64,000 nucleotides of DNA from Malaya genurostris (Eukaryota; Arthropoda; Insecta; Diptera; Culicidae): contig NC_080571.1 in NCBI RefSeq assembly GCF_030247185.1, positions 343,511,879 through 343,575,878 on the forward strand, given 5' to 3'. Below, piece after piece: positions 12,196 to 22,217 of this stretch (position 1 is its first letter; every line of letters begins with the position of its first letter). Below the pieces are notes generated by a model. The model was not told the origin of the DNA and ran no database searches. It saw nothing but the letters and a program-made list of their open reading frames with translations. The translations under genes were made by a program, and so were the position numbers.

Positions 12196-12575
12196 TTCCT
12201 GTGATTTTACATCTTATTAGATGCACATAAATGGAGCGTCGCAGTTCACGCAAATTCACGTGGAAGAACATTTGATATTGTCTCTAAAACTCCATGACAT
12301 GAAATTCGTTGAACTAAAAAAAAAACACTGATAGCAACCGCCGCGACTTGAACCGAAAATCATTGGATCGCATTGGCTGGTAAAATGAGCATTTAAATGC
12401 ATACAGTCACACCTGCTAGCAGAATGCAAGTTACAGTCGAAACCAGTAAAATTCAAGCTAATCTAACATTAAGTCATTACAAATGAAATTTTCCGTCGTT
12501 TGACAGTTTAGGGCTTCATAAATTACATCGTATGAGGAATTAGGTCACCTGTATTATTCAAATATTTTTGGTGTG
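12196..12575 (-). mobile_element. TA-type MITE with tRNA-like core, M2 class, inside FB1
   Basis: Read on the minus strand it starts CACACCAAAAATATTTGAAT..ACAGGTGACC and ends ..GATGTAAAATCACAGGAATTTTT, like M2 at 13262-13698. It carries a B-box complement CGACTTGAACC at 12344-12354; the A box is eroded. FB1 unit sequence flanks it on both sides. The exact left boundary is uncertain because MITE and host both end in an A-rich run. Confidence 0.65.
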
Positions 12576-12636
12576 CATGTTGTAAGGATTTCCAAGGAAC
12601 ATCAATAAACCGGAAGTTGCCATCTTGCCCAGTTCG

Positions 12637-13049
12637 AAAAAATCTTGTGATTTTACATCTTATAAGATGCACATAAATGGAGCGTCGTATTTCATACAAA
12701 TTTATATTCAAGAATATGGAAAATTGTGTGATTTGAAAATTACATGTCTTGAATTCGAATGAAATGATGAAACACAAAAAATCGATAGCAGCAGCGCGAC
12801 TTGAACCGAGAAACATCAGATCACAAGCACATCGGTTACTCGACTGGACCGCAGAGCTCTTTTCTGTTCGTTGAATAATTGATAAATATAAATCCATACA
12901 GCGGCACTTAGTAACCGAGTGCAAATTACACTCGAAGCATGTAAAATTCTGTGCGAATGGAATATTGCGTCGTATTAAAAATTTAGTGGTTGTGAATTAT
13001 ATCGGTGGTACAATTCTGTCACCTGTAAAATTCATTATTTTTTTCTGTG
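12637..13049 (-). mobile_element. TA-type MITE with tRNA-like core, M1 class, inside FB1
   Basis: The ends are CAGTTCGAAAAAATCTTGTG (left) and ATTATTTTTTTCTGTGTG (right), as in M1 and M3. On the minus strand it has a tRNA-like A box near 12850-12840 and a B box GGTTCAAGTCG at 12808-12798. FB1 sequence (CTTG|GATTTCAAAACCACC) continues across it. Confidence 0.7.
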
Positions 13050-13261
13050 TGGATTTCAAAACCACCACAAACATCGTTTTCCGACATCTTCTCATTAATC
13101 CTGTTCCTAAATACCCATATTGTAAGGGTATAAAGCAATTTTGAAAGCCTTATAGCTTCATATGCTTATACCAATGCACGAAACATTTATTCACGGGCCC
13201 TGAAGAAGACTAGATGTGAATACACAAAAAAATTATGAATTTTACAGGTGACAGAATTCTA

Positions 13262-13698
13262 CACTCCAAAAAAATTTGAATTTTACAGGTGACTTAATCC
13301 CTCATACGATGTAATTTATAAAGACCTAATTTGTCAATTGACGGAAATTTTTATTTGTAATGACTTAATGTTAGATGAGCTTGAATTTTAGTGGTTTCGA
13401 CTGTAACTTGCGTTCTGCTAGCAGGTTCGGCTGTATGAATTTAAATGCACCTTTTACCGGCCAAGCAGATGCATACTTCTGTGGCTCAGTCGATTATCAG
13501 ACGAACTTGCGATCCAATGATTCTCGGTTCAAGTCGCGGTGGATTGCTACAGAAATCTTTTTTTATTTTAACGAATTTCATGTTATGGAGTTTTAAACAC
13601 AAAATTAAATTTTATTCAACGTGAATTTGCGTGAACTGCGACGCTCCATTTATGTGCATCTAATAAGATGTAAAATCACAGGGATTTTTTTAAGTGTG
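13262..13698 (+). mobile_element. TA-flanked MITE M2 with tRNA-like core, nested in M1
   Basis: M2 is 437 bp, flanked by TA at 13260-13261 and 13699-13700. It starts CACTCCAAAAAAATTTGAAT and ends with the complement of CACACTTAAAAAAATCCCTG. Its tRNA-like core has A box TGGCTCAGTCGA at 13482 and B box GGTTCAAGTCG at 13526, again 44 bases apart. Removing it restores M1 sequence (GAATTCTA|CAAACGATAC), which is seen uninterrupted in M3 near 17740-17760. Confidence 0.8.
13478..13545 (+). other. tRNA-like pol III promoter core in M2
   Basis: The segment contains GTGGCTCAGTCGATTATCAG (A-box end) and TTCTCGGTTCAAGTCGCGG (B-box end), with canonical 44-base A-to-B spacing. The acceptor ends do not pair convincingly and no anticodon stem can be defined with confidence, so it is a SINE-like promoter core rather than a functional tRNA gene. 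Confidence 0.55.
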
Positions 13699-13851
13699 TA
13701 CAAACGATACAATTCACCACTACTTAATTTTTCAAATGACGCAATTTTCCTCTCGCAGAGAATTTTACATGCTCCGAATGTAATTTGCACTCGGCTACCA
13801 AGTGAAACTGTATGGATTTATATGCATCAATTATTCAATGAACAGATATGA

Positions 13852-13922
13852 GCTCGGTGGTTCAGTCGAGAAACTGATGTGTTTGTGATCTAATGTTTCT
13901 CGGTTCAAGTCGCGCTGCTGAT
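13852..13922 (+). other. tRNA-like pol III promoter core in M1
   Basis: A box CGGTGGTTCAGTCGAG and B box TCTCGGTTCAAGTCGC are spaced 44 bases apart. The same core, on the other strand, is at about 12798-12862 and, more decayed, at about 14349-14410. As in M2, a complete cloverleaf is not evident. Confidence 0.55.
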
Positions 13923-14425
13923 AACGATCTTTTGTTCTTTATTTCGTTCGAATTCAATCCATGTAATTTTCAAAACACATAATTTTACATGTTCTTGAAT
14001 GAAAATTTGTGTGAAATACGACGCTCCATTTATGTGCATCTTATAAGATGTGAAATCACAAGATTTTTTCGAACTGTGTATGTTCAGAGGAAAATCGATC
14101 AAAATCAGAAAAACAGCAAGGAGTTATGGAAAATTCTTAAACAATTACTAAAACCTACACATAGCTCAGCAAAACCCTTTACATTTAATGATTAAAAAAT
14201 CTTGTGATTTTACATCTTTTAAGATGCACATAAATGGAGCGTTGAATTTCACACCAATTTTTATTCAAGAAAATGTAAAATGGTGTGATTTGAAAATTAC
14301 ATGGCTTGAATTCGAACGAAATAAAAAACAAATGATCGTTAGCAGTTGCGAGACTTCAACCGAGAAACATTACATCACAAGCACATCAGTTTCTCGACTG
14401 AACCGCAGAGCTCATATCTGTTCTA

Positions 14426-16846
14426 GAAAACTGGTGGGAGAATTTCGTCGATTTTGGTAAACTAAATATTATTACTGGAGATTTTAATATTGATTGGCTC
14501 AGTGATCAAGGTTCGAATCAATTGAAACAGTTAGCAGAATTCTTCAATTTGAGGCAAACTGTGAATGAATTTACAAGAATTTCGAGATACAGTAAAACAT
14601 TGATAGATCACGTGTATTCCAATTTCGACGGTGTTTATTCAAATGCGGAATCCGATTGCAAGATTTCAGATCATGAAACAATTGCAATTTCCGTAACGAG
14701 TAGCTCTAGAAATGAGGAAGATACGGTGAAAATCAAGAGTTGGAAAAACTATTCAAAGCAAACCATATCTCGACTTGTATCAAGAAGCTTGGGTTGTACA
14801 CAGTTGACTGGAAATTTGGATCACAGGGCATCTATTCTTACTGACATACTGAAAAAGTGTACTAATGAATTAGTAATTGAAAAGTATGTTAGTTTGAACA
14901 GCTCGAGTAGTTGGTACTCAATAGACCTCTTACGCTTAAAACGGGAGAGGGATAAACAGTACAAGAGATTCTGTAGAACTAACAATGATAGTCACTGGAG
15001 TAGATATACACAAGCACGAAATATTTATTCACGGGCACTGAAGAAGACTAGATATGAATACATACAGAGGAGAATCGATCAAAATCAACAAAACAGTAGA
15101 GAGTTATGGAAAATTCTCAAACAGCTTATCAAGCCTACACATAGTGCATCGAAAAGTATAACTTTTGACGGTATAGAAGAACACACAGAACAAATTATAT
15201 CTGAAAAGTTCAACAGTTATTTCATAAATAGTGTTCAGCAGATCAATCAAAGTATTGAATTGGTAGGTGAACCTGTTGAAATAACACAGCCGATGAATAA
15301 CTATTGTAGACTTGATGAATTTCAACCAATCGCTTTTGAACAACTGAAAAATATTTGTTTTAATTTGGGAAAATCGACGGGTATTGACAATGTAAACTCA
15401 AAAGTGATACAGGATTGCTTTCATGTTATCGGACACGATCTACTGGATCTGGTAAATGAATCGTTGTACACGGGGCACGTGCCAAAAGTGTGGAAAGAAT
15501 CTCTGGTTGTTCCTATCCCCAAGGTTACTGGAACGGATAAAGCCGAGGAGTACCGTCCCATTAACATGCTGCACACGCTGGAAAAAATTTTGGAACTTGT
15601 TGTTAAAGATCAGCTGATTAACTATTTGAACTCTAACAGTTTGCTAATACCGGAACAATCGGGATATCGTAAGGGTCACTCTTGTGAAACCGCTTTGAAC
15701 CTAGTATTGGCAAAATGGAAGGAGAAAATCGAAGCCAAAGAGAGTATTTTTGCTGTGTTCTTGGATCTGAAGAGAGCCTTTGAAACAATTTCAAGACCTT
15801 TATTGTTGCAGACATTGCGGCGTTTTGGCATCGGGGGAATGGCACATGAATGGTTTGAAAACTATTTATGTGGTAGATCTCAAAAGACTGTTTTTAACGA
15901 TGTAATGTCTAGTTCCCTCGGCAATTCACTTGGTGTGCCTCAGGGAAGTGTGTTAGGTCCTATTCTATTTATCATGTATATTAATGATATGAAGCGAGTC
16001 TTACGTTTCTGTGATATAAATTTGTTTGCTGATGATACTGTTCTGTTCATTACGGCTAGAGATTTCAATGAAGCTGTTGCACATTTAAACGAGGATCTAA
16101 GTTCGCTGGTTCGATGGTTAAAATTTAAGCAACTGAAACTAAACGTCGCGAAAACTAAATATATGGTTATTTCTTCTGTCAGCACCGGTCATGACGCCAA
16201 TGTGGAAATTGATGGTGAAATTATTGATCGCGTTAGAGAAATGAAGTATCTTGGAGTCATAATTGATGAAAAGTTAACATTCAAATCTCATATCAATAAC
16301 GTCATCAAGAAGATTGCCAAAAAATATGGTGTATTATGTCGTTTGAAAAATGACTTAACGACCCATAGTAAGATTCTTTTGTATAAAACAGTCATTTCAC
16401 CACACATTGACTTTTGCCCATCCATTCTGTTTCTTGCTAATAACACACAAATCTTGAGATTACAGCGACTGCAAAATAAGATCATGCGATTAATTCTAAA
16501 ATGTAGTAGATATACCTCCTCAGATTTTCTACTGAACGCATTACAATGGCTTTCAGTGAAACAGAGAATTTACTACTTAACCATGGTATTTATTTTCAAG
16601 ATATTAAATGGCATGCTGCCTCGATATTTGTGTGATCGAGTTGAAAGAGGAACTGATTTGCATAGGTACAATACTAGAAACGCGTCTGATGCTAGAACAC
16701 CAAGCTTTTTGTTAGCCAGATCGCAAAACTCATTGTTGTACAAGGGAATAAGTTTTTTCAATTCGATGCCAAGAGAGATCAAACGCGCGGCCTCATTGGT
16801 GGAGTTCAAAAAGTTATGTATTTCACACATAAAGTCCGCTTTGTAA
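14426..16846 (+). CDS. Endonuclease (partial)-reverse transcriptase polyprotein, CR1/Jockey group
   Basis: Reading starts at the truncation point with ENWWENFVDFGKLNIITGDF; the frame is open for 806 codons, and there is no genuine start codon because the 5' part is missing. The N-terminus carries the endonuclease motifs GDFNIDW and, later, SDHETIAISV. The reverse transcriptase follows: PIPKV...EYRPINML (fingers), GYRKGHSCETALN, FAVFLDLKRAFE (palm A, first catalytic Asp), GVPQGSVLGPILF (motif B), LFADDTVLF (motif C, catalytic DD) and YLGVIIDEKLTFKSHI. A C-terminal domain with RIYYLTMVFIFKILNGMLPR precedes a short tail. All catalytic RT residues are present. The enzyme would copy its own RNA onto nicked target DNA. 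The clade within the CR1/Jockey group is a judgement from motif wording. Confidence 0.9.
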   Translation, partial: ENWWENFVDFGKLNIITGDFNIDWLSDQGSNQLKQLAEFFNLRQTVNEFTRISRYSKTLIDHVYSNFDGVYSNAESDCKISDHETIAISVTSSSRNEEDTVKIKSWKNYSKQTISRLVSRSLGCTQLTGNLDHRASILTDILKKCTNELVIEKYVSLNSSSSWYSIDLLRLKRERDKQYKRFCRTNNDSHWSRYTQARNIYSRALKKTRYEYIQRRIDQNQQNSRELWKILKQLIKPTHSASKSITFDGIEEHTEQIISEKFNSYFINSVQQINQSIELVGEPVEITQPMNNYCRLDEFQPIAFEQLKNICFNLGKSTGIDNVNSKVIQDCFHVIGHDLLDLVNESLYTGHVPKVWKESLVVPIPKVTGTDKAEEYRPINMLHTLEKILELVVKDQLINYLNSNSLLIPEQSGYRKGHSCETALNLVLAKWKEKIEAKESIFAVFLDLKRAFETISRPLLLQTLRRFGIGGMAHEWFENYLCGRSQKTVFNDVMSSSLGNSLGVPQGSVLGPILFIMYINDMKRVLRFCDINLFADDTVLFITARDFNEAVAHLNEDLSSLVRWLKFKQLKLNVAKTKYMVISSVSTGHDANVEIDGEIIDRVREMKYLGVIIDEKLTFKSHINNVIKKIAKKYGVLCRLKNDLTTHSKILLYKTVISPHIDFCPSILFLANNTQILRLQRLQNKIMRLILKCSRYTSSDFLLNALQWLSVKQRIYYLTMVFIFKILNGMLPRYLCDRVERGTDLHRYNTRNASDARTPSFLLARSQNSLLYKGISFFNSMPREIKRAASLVEFKKLCISHIKSAL

Positions 16847-17566
16847 GCAAATATTTAGTTAGTTAGTTCAATTTTTTTAGATTTTTTATTTTTTTACGTA
16901 TTACGAAGATTGTATTTTTTTTTTGTTTATATATATTATTGTGAGACGTATTAAGTTACTATGTTCGGTATGATGATGATGGATTTTTAGTTTGTTTGAG
17001 AGTTAAAAATAATGAGCAGTCTACAAACGTTTGAGCCTCGCGCGCGAAGCAGGTAGTGACTATTTGGAAAGCGAACAGGACTGGCCGAAGAGCCTTAGCA
17101 TTCAGTGTGTTAAGTTTGCTCTTGACCTTGATCGCAAGGTTGGATAATTATTTAAGGAATAGATTCGGGAAACTAATTGGGATCGACAGTTGTTGATGGA
17201 ATTGGGCTTGGCTCTGCTCATCCGCAGTCTCGTTACTCCATCGTAGCTGATGTGTGTAGCGATGAACTGGTCCGGCGGGAAGGGCCAGGTGAATTACTGT
17301 CTGATACTGGTAAAGATATCGGGTTCGATTCCTGATGTGATCAAGGATCTTCCCGGGTTGGAAATTTTCTTGATTAACCCTGGATAGTAAATCCGAGATA
17401 TTTGAATGTTATTTTGTGGTCAGTCGTTCTTTTGAAGAAGAATCTATACCTGCTAGATTAATCAGATCGTTTTCTTTTGTTTACTGGTTAAGATATGTGC
17501 AAAAATATTAATTATCATTTAGATAACTCGTTCTGCTCACACCTTTGTAGGGGTATGAGGTGGGAC

Positions 17567-17593
17567 CATCATCATCATCATCATCATCATCAT
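17567..17593 (+). repeat. (CAT)9 tail of copy A
   Basis: Nine CAT units follow GGTATGAGGTGGGAC and abut M3 sequence. The tract marks the 3' end of the retrotransposon. Confidence 0.85.
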
Positions 17594-17790
17594 TAAATAA
17601 TTGATAAATATAAATCCATACAGCGGCACTTGATAGCCGAGTGCAAATTACATTCGGAGCATTTAAAATTCTCTGCGAGTGGAACATTGCGTCATTTGAA
17701 AAATTAGGTGGTCATTTGAAAAAAGTAGTGGTGAATTGTATCGTTTGTAGAATTCTGTCACCTGTAAAATTCATAATTTTTTTCTGTGTA

Positions 17791-19225
17791 GACGAGCACT
17801 CAGAGCAAGTGATACCTGAATAATTAAACAGTTATTTCATAAATAGTGTACAGCAGATCAATCAAAGTATTGATTTGGTTGGTGAACTTGTAGAAATAAC
17901 ACAGCCGATTAGTAATTATTGTAGATTTCTTGAATTTCACCCAATCACTTTTGAACAATTGAAAGATAATTGTTTTAAGTTAGGAAAATCGGCTGGTATC
18001 GACAATGTAAACTCAAAAGTGATACTGGATTGCTTTCATGTTATCGGACACGATCTACTGGATTTGGTAAATGAATCGTTGTACACGAGGCACGTGCCAA
18101 TCCCCAAGGTTACTGGAACGGATAAAGTCGAGGAGTAAGTACCGTCCCATTAACATGTTTCACACGTTGGAAAAAAATTTGGAACTTGTTAAAGATCAGC
18201 TGATTTAAACTCTAACAGTTTGCTAATACCGGAACAATCGGGATATCGGAAAAGTCACTCTTGCGAAACCGCTTCAAACCTTGTTTTAGCAAAATGGAAG
18301 GAGAAAATCGAGATTGAAGAGACTATTTTTGCAGTGTTCTTGGATCTCAAGCGCGCTTCCGAAATAATTTCTTGACCTATACTGTTACAAACACTACAAC
18401 GCTTTGGTACCGAAGGAGTAGCATATAATTGGTTTTAAAGCTATTTATTTGATAGAACCCAGAGAACTGTTTTCAACGATGTTGTGTCTAGTTTCCAGGG
18501 TAATTCACTTGGTGTGCCACAGGGTAGTGTTTTAGGTACATAAATGACATGAAGCGAGTTTTCCGGTTTTGTGAAATAAATTTGTTTGCTGACGATACTG
18601 TTCTGTTATTACAGCTAAGGATTTGGATGAAGCGGTTGCACATTTGAACGACGACTTACATTCTCTGGCTCAGTGGTTGAAATTCAAGCAGTTAAAACTG
18701 AATGTTGCAAAAATTAAATATATGGTTATTTCTTCTTTAAGCACTGGACATGAAGCCAACATTGAAATTGATGGAGAGATTATTGATCGCGTTAGAGAGT
18801 TGAAGAATCTTGGAGTCATAATTGATGAAAAGCTAACATTCAAATCTCACGTTAACAACATCATCAAGAAGGTTGCCAAAAAGTACGGTGCATGATGCCG
18901 CCTGAAAAATGATTTAACGACCAGTAGTAAATTTCTCCTGTATAAATCAATAATCTCTCCTCACATTGACTTCTGCTCATCGATTCTGTTCCTTGCTAAC
19001 AACACGCAAATATTGAGACTACAGCGATTGCAAAATAAGGTTATGTGATTGATTTTGAAATGTAATAGATATACTTACTCTAACATTCTACTGAATGCAT
19101 TACAATGGCTTTTAGTGAAACAGAGAGTATATTATTAAACAATGGTGTTCAAATCTTAAATGGAATGCTGCCTCGATATTTGTGTGATCGAATTGAAAGA
19201 GGAAGTGACTTGCATAGGTACAATA
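17791..19225 (+). pseudogene. Reverse transcriptase remnant of copy B
   Basis: The frame pieces at 17875-18138 and 18623-18895 align with copy A residues (EITQPISNYCR.., KSAGIDNVNSKVI, then LNDDLHSLAQWLKFKQLK through LTFKSHVNNIIKK). Between and after them, frameshifts, premature stops (for example the TGA following KKYGA at 18894) and short deletions of RT motifs break the frame. It cannot encode active enzyme. Confidence 0.85.
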
Positions 19226-20273
19226 CACCGAAACCTCCATTTACGAACTAAACGGGAGTTCGTAAAAAGAGGTAGTTCGTAAAAAAAGTTTACGTTATCT
19301 GGGATTTGATTCGTAAAAAAAGTTTACGTTATTTGGAATTTACTTCGTAAAAAAAGTTATGTGTGATTATTGTGGAAACCGCGCATCATATGTTTATTTT
19401 CGGAACGGATGTGAATAGTAAGTGCAAGAAAATGATGTTTGGGCTCGTTTCAAAATCCAAGATGGCGGCTTCCGGTTTATTGAGATTGTCTAAAACCCCT
19501 AACAATATGGGTATTTTCGGAACGGAATTGTTGAGTAAATGTCGGAAAACGATGTTTGAGGTAGTTTTGAAATTCAAGATGGCTACTTTCGGTTTGTTGA
19601 TATTCCTTGAAAACCCTTACAATATGGATATTTTCGGAACGGGATCGATGAGTAGATATCAGAAAACGATGTTTGAGGTGATTCTGACATCCAATATGGT
19701 GACTTCCGGTTTCTTAATATTCCTTGAAAACCCTTACAATATGGGTACTTTCGGAAAGAGATTTAAAAGAGACGTCGGAAAATTATATTTGAGGTGGTTT
19801 TGAAATGCAAAACAGTGACTTCTGGTTTAGTAGTATCTTTTGAAAGTTTTCGTCATTTTCCTTTAACTTGATATTCCTTTAAAACACTATACCGTTCCGA
19901 AAATACCCATATTGTATGGGTTTTCAAGGAATATCAACAAACCGGAAGTCGCCATCTTTTATTTCAGAACCACTTCAAACATCATTTTCCGACATCTAAT
20001 CATCAATTCCGTTCCGAAAATATCCATATTGCAAGGGTTTTCAAGGAATATCAATCAACCGGAAGTCGCCATCTTGGATTTAAGAACCACCTCAAATATC
20101 GTTTTCCGACATCTACTCATTAACCACGTTCCGAAAATACCCATATTGTAAGGGTTTTCGAGAAATATCAATCAAACTCGCTAATAAAAGTTGCTTGCCT
20201 TGATCATTGTGCCAATGTTGAACAAATTTGGATTGCTCTCACGCTTACACATTTTACACTATATTTATGTGTT

Positions 20274-21440
20274 GTGTACTTTCCGCCCGATCGTATTAAT
20301 GACTTGAACTTGATTGAACATCACTTGAATTCACTCTCATTGATAACAGATCAAATGAAATTGAATGACAGAATTATTGTACTAGGTGATTTCAATCTTC
20401 CTGGAATTAAATGGACTCGCAGCCCGTGCAAATATCTGTTTCCGGATGCCGGTTCTACTATAACTCTCGCTAGTTCAAAACTCATAGATGACTATAATAC
20501 CGCAGGCTTAGTTCAGTTAAATGATATCTATAACAGCAATAATCGACTTCTTGACCTTTGTTTCGTCAGTCACGAAACATCTACTACTTGTTCTATAACA
20601 ACCGCACCCGCTCCGTTAGTTAAGTCATGTCGGCATCATCCTCCACTCTTGATTACGATACCTGAATATACCCCCACTGCCTTCGAAGTAGTTGCAGATT
20701 CCACTTATTACGATTTCAAAAATGGGAATTATGATGCTATGAACCAGTTCTTACTCTCGTTGAACTGGGAGAGATTATTTTCTAAAAGTGATTGCAATTC
20801 CGTTGCAATGTTATGGTCTCATATATTATCCTATTCTATTGAACAATTCGTACCCAAGAAAGCACTACGCGCACCGGTGCACCCTCCATGGTCAAACAAA
20901 ACTTTGAAACGCTATAAACGAGCTAAGCGATCGGCATTGAAAAAGTTTACAAATCGTCGCTCATACCAGCTGCGATCTTATTATCTGCACCTCAATAACC
21001 GCTACAAACGACTGAACAAAATATTATACAATAATCACTTGCTTCGCGTTCAAAACAATTTAAAAAACAACCCGAAAAGCTTCTGGAATCACGTAAACGA
21101 ACAGAGAAAAGAGTCAGGGCTACCAACTCACATGTTTCTAGGAGATGTCCAATCATCAACGCAACATGATATATGCAATCTCTTCCGGAAACACTTCAGC
21201 AGTGTTTTCTCCGACGAAACTCTATCTAATCATCAAATCTCTGAAGCCATCAACAATGTTCCGCACCGCTCTCCTATCGGCCCTCACCCTATCATATTGA
21301 CTTCTATGATTGAGTTAGCGTGCGTCAAGCTGAAGTCATCTTCGAACGCTGGACCAGATGGTATTCCTTCAATAGTGCTAAAAAAGTGTTCGAGTAGCCT
21401 TTTAGTCCCACTCTCTATTTATATTTTTACTATACCTTAA
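20274..21440 (+). pseudogene. Endonuclease and RT N-terminus of copy C
   Basis: The frame reads through VVYFPPDRINDLNLIE and IVLGDFNLPGIKW (endonuclease catalytic region) and through a basic linker. It reaches the start of the reverse transcriptase, KLKSSSNAGPDGIPSIVLKK, and stops after PLSIYIFTIP. The frame continues upstream of 20274 without a Met because the copy is truncated. The RT palm motifs A and B are missing between this frame and the next piece, so about 0.4 kb has been deleted. Confidence 0.8.
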
Positions 21441-21464
21441 TGATCTTAATTTTTTGCTGAAATG

Positions 21465-22217
21465 CTGTAAGCTGTCCTTTGCTGACGATTTCAAGCTACA
21501 TCACCAGGTTAAATCTTAGACATAATATTTCTACAATCACAGCTAGACACAATATTTCTACAATCACAGCTTGATTCATTCGCCAATTGGTGTCAAATAA
21601 ACAGAATGGCATTAAACGCCTCTAAATGCTCTGTTATTTCCTTTTCTCGCAAACACTCGTTTATAAGATACGAATACAACATTACGGGAAAAATGCTGAA
21701 ACGCGAATCATTTGTAAAGGACTTAGGAATTATTCTTGATGCCAAGTTAAACTTCAAAAATCACATTGATTATATAATTTCCAGGGATTCAAAGCTTCTA
21801 GGATTTATTTTTCGCGTAACCAAAAACTTTGTCAATGTACACTGCCTTAAGGCATTATATTGTGCACTAGTCCGTTCGACGCTTGAATATGGCGCTATTA
21901 TTTGGTCACCTTACTATCAAATTGACGATGAGCGCGTCGAAACTATCCAGCAAAAATTTGTTCGGTTTGCTCTACGCAATCTACCATGGAACGACCCTGC
22001 AAATCTACCTAGTTACCAAGATGACTGTAAACTTATAGGCTTGGATTTATTATCTGTTCGTAGGAATGTCTCAAAAGCAGTTTTTATAGCCGATTTGTTA
22101 CAATCACGTATCGATTGTCCCGAACTCTTACAATTAATTAATTTCGACATTCATCGTCGTAGTCTACGTTATCACCCCTTTTTAAGATTACCTTCCGCCA
22201 GAACAAACATTCAATGA
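21465..22217 (+). pseudogene. RT motif C to C-terminus of copy C
   Basis: After the deletion the sequence resumes with KLSFADDFKLHHQV (motif C, DD present). A short local duplication (ACACAATATTTCTACAATCA, twice near 21520-21565) breaks the frame. From 21606 a 203-residue frame contains MALNASKCSVISFSRK, VKDLGIILDAKLNFKNHIDY and, near the end, VSKAVFIADLLQSRIDCPEL. This is the usual RT thumb and C-terminal region of Jockey-type elements. Confidence 0.8.

Larger units (their letters stand above)
11347..13137. mobile_element. Foldback-like element FB1 (interrupted, 3' end lost)
   Basis: After a TA, the left end reads CAGCCAAACCTCCGTTTACG, matching the inverted end of FB2 (23311 and leftward). 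It continues with CTCTTTTTACG and AACGTAA blocks, then about four 117-bp-class units (TTCGGAA-type starts at about 11534, 11650, 11768) in one orientation. From about 12040 similar units run in the opposite orientation. Two tRNA-core MITEs (12196-12575 and 12637-13049) interrupt it; unit sequence resumes exactly at about 12576-12636 and 13050-13130. The right terminus is missing. Confidence 0.7.
13223..14078 (+). mobile_element. TA-flanked MITE M1 with tRNA-like core (hosts M2)
   Basis: M1 sits in copy B between TA at 13221-13222 and TA at 14079-14080. The termini are CACAAAAAAATTATGAATTT and (minus strand) CACAGTTCGAAAAAATCTTG. Without the nested M2 and its duplicated TA the length is about 417 bp. 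An internal tRNA-like region at 13852-13922 has A box TGGTTCAGTCGAG at 13858 and B box GGTTCAAGTCG at 13902, 44 bases apart as in true tRNA genes. No protein is encoded. Confidence 0.8.
14425..17593 (+). mobile_element. CR1-like non-LTR retrotransposon copy A, 5'-truncated, largely undamaged
   Basis: The copy begins abruptly inside the endonuclease domain and ends in a (CAT)9 tract at 17567-17593, with no obvious target duplication. 5' truncation, a short 3' microsatellite tail and absent or unclear duplications are typical of CR1-group elements. The 3' UTR (16847-17566) shares sequence with copy B, including a CTCGCGCGCGAAGCA block. The single reading frame is open from the truncation to its stop, so the insertion is recent compared with copy B. 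Confidence 0.85.
14192..17788 (-). mobile_element. TA-flanked MITE M3 with tRNA-like core (hosts copy A)
   Basis: The left end AAAAAATCTTGTGATTTTAC and right end ATAATTTTTTTCTGTG are those of M1 read backwards, with TA at 17789-17790. M3 splits copy B between TTTAATGAT and GACGAGCACTCAGAGC. It is itself split at about 14424 / 17594 by copy A; the flanks CATATCTGTTC and TAAATAATTGATAAATAT are contiguous in M1. The tRNA-like boxes on the minus strand (about 14350-14410) are degenerate. Confidence 0.75.

Noticed and set aside
13478..13545. Functional tRNA gene
   Set aside because: A and B boxes are well spaced, but acceptor and anticodon stems do not form and the sequence is repeated inside MITEs.
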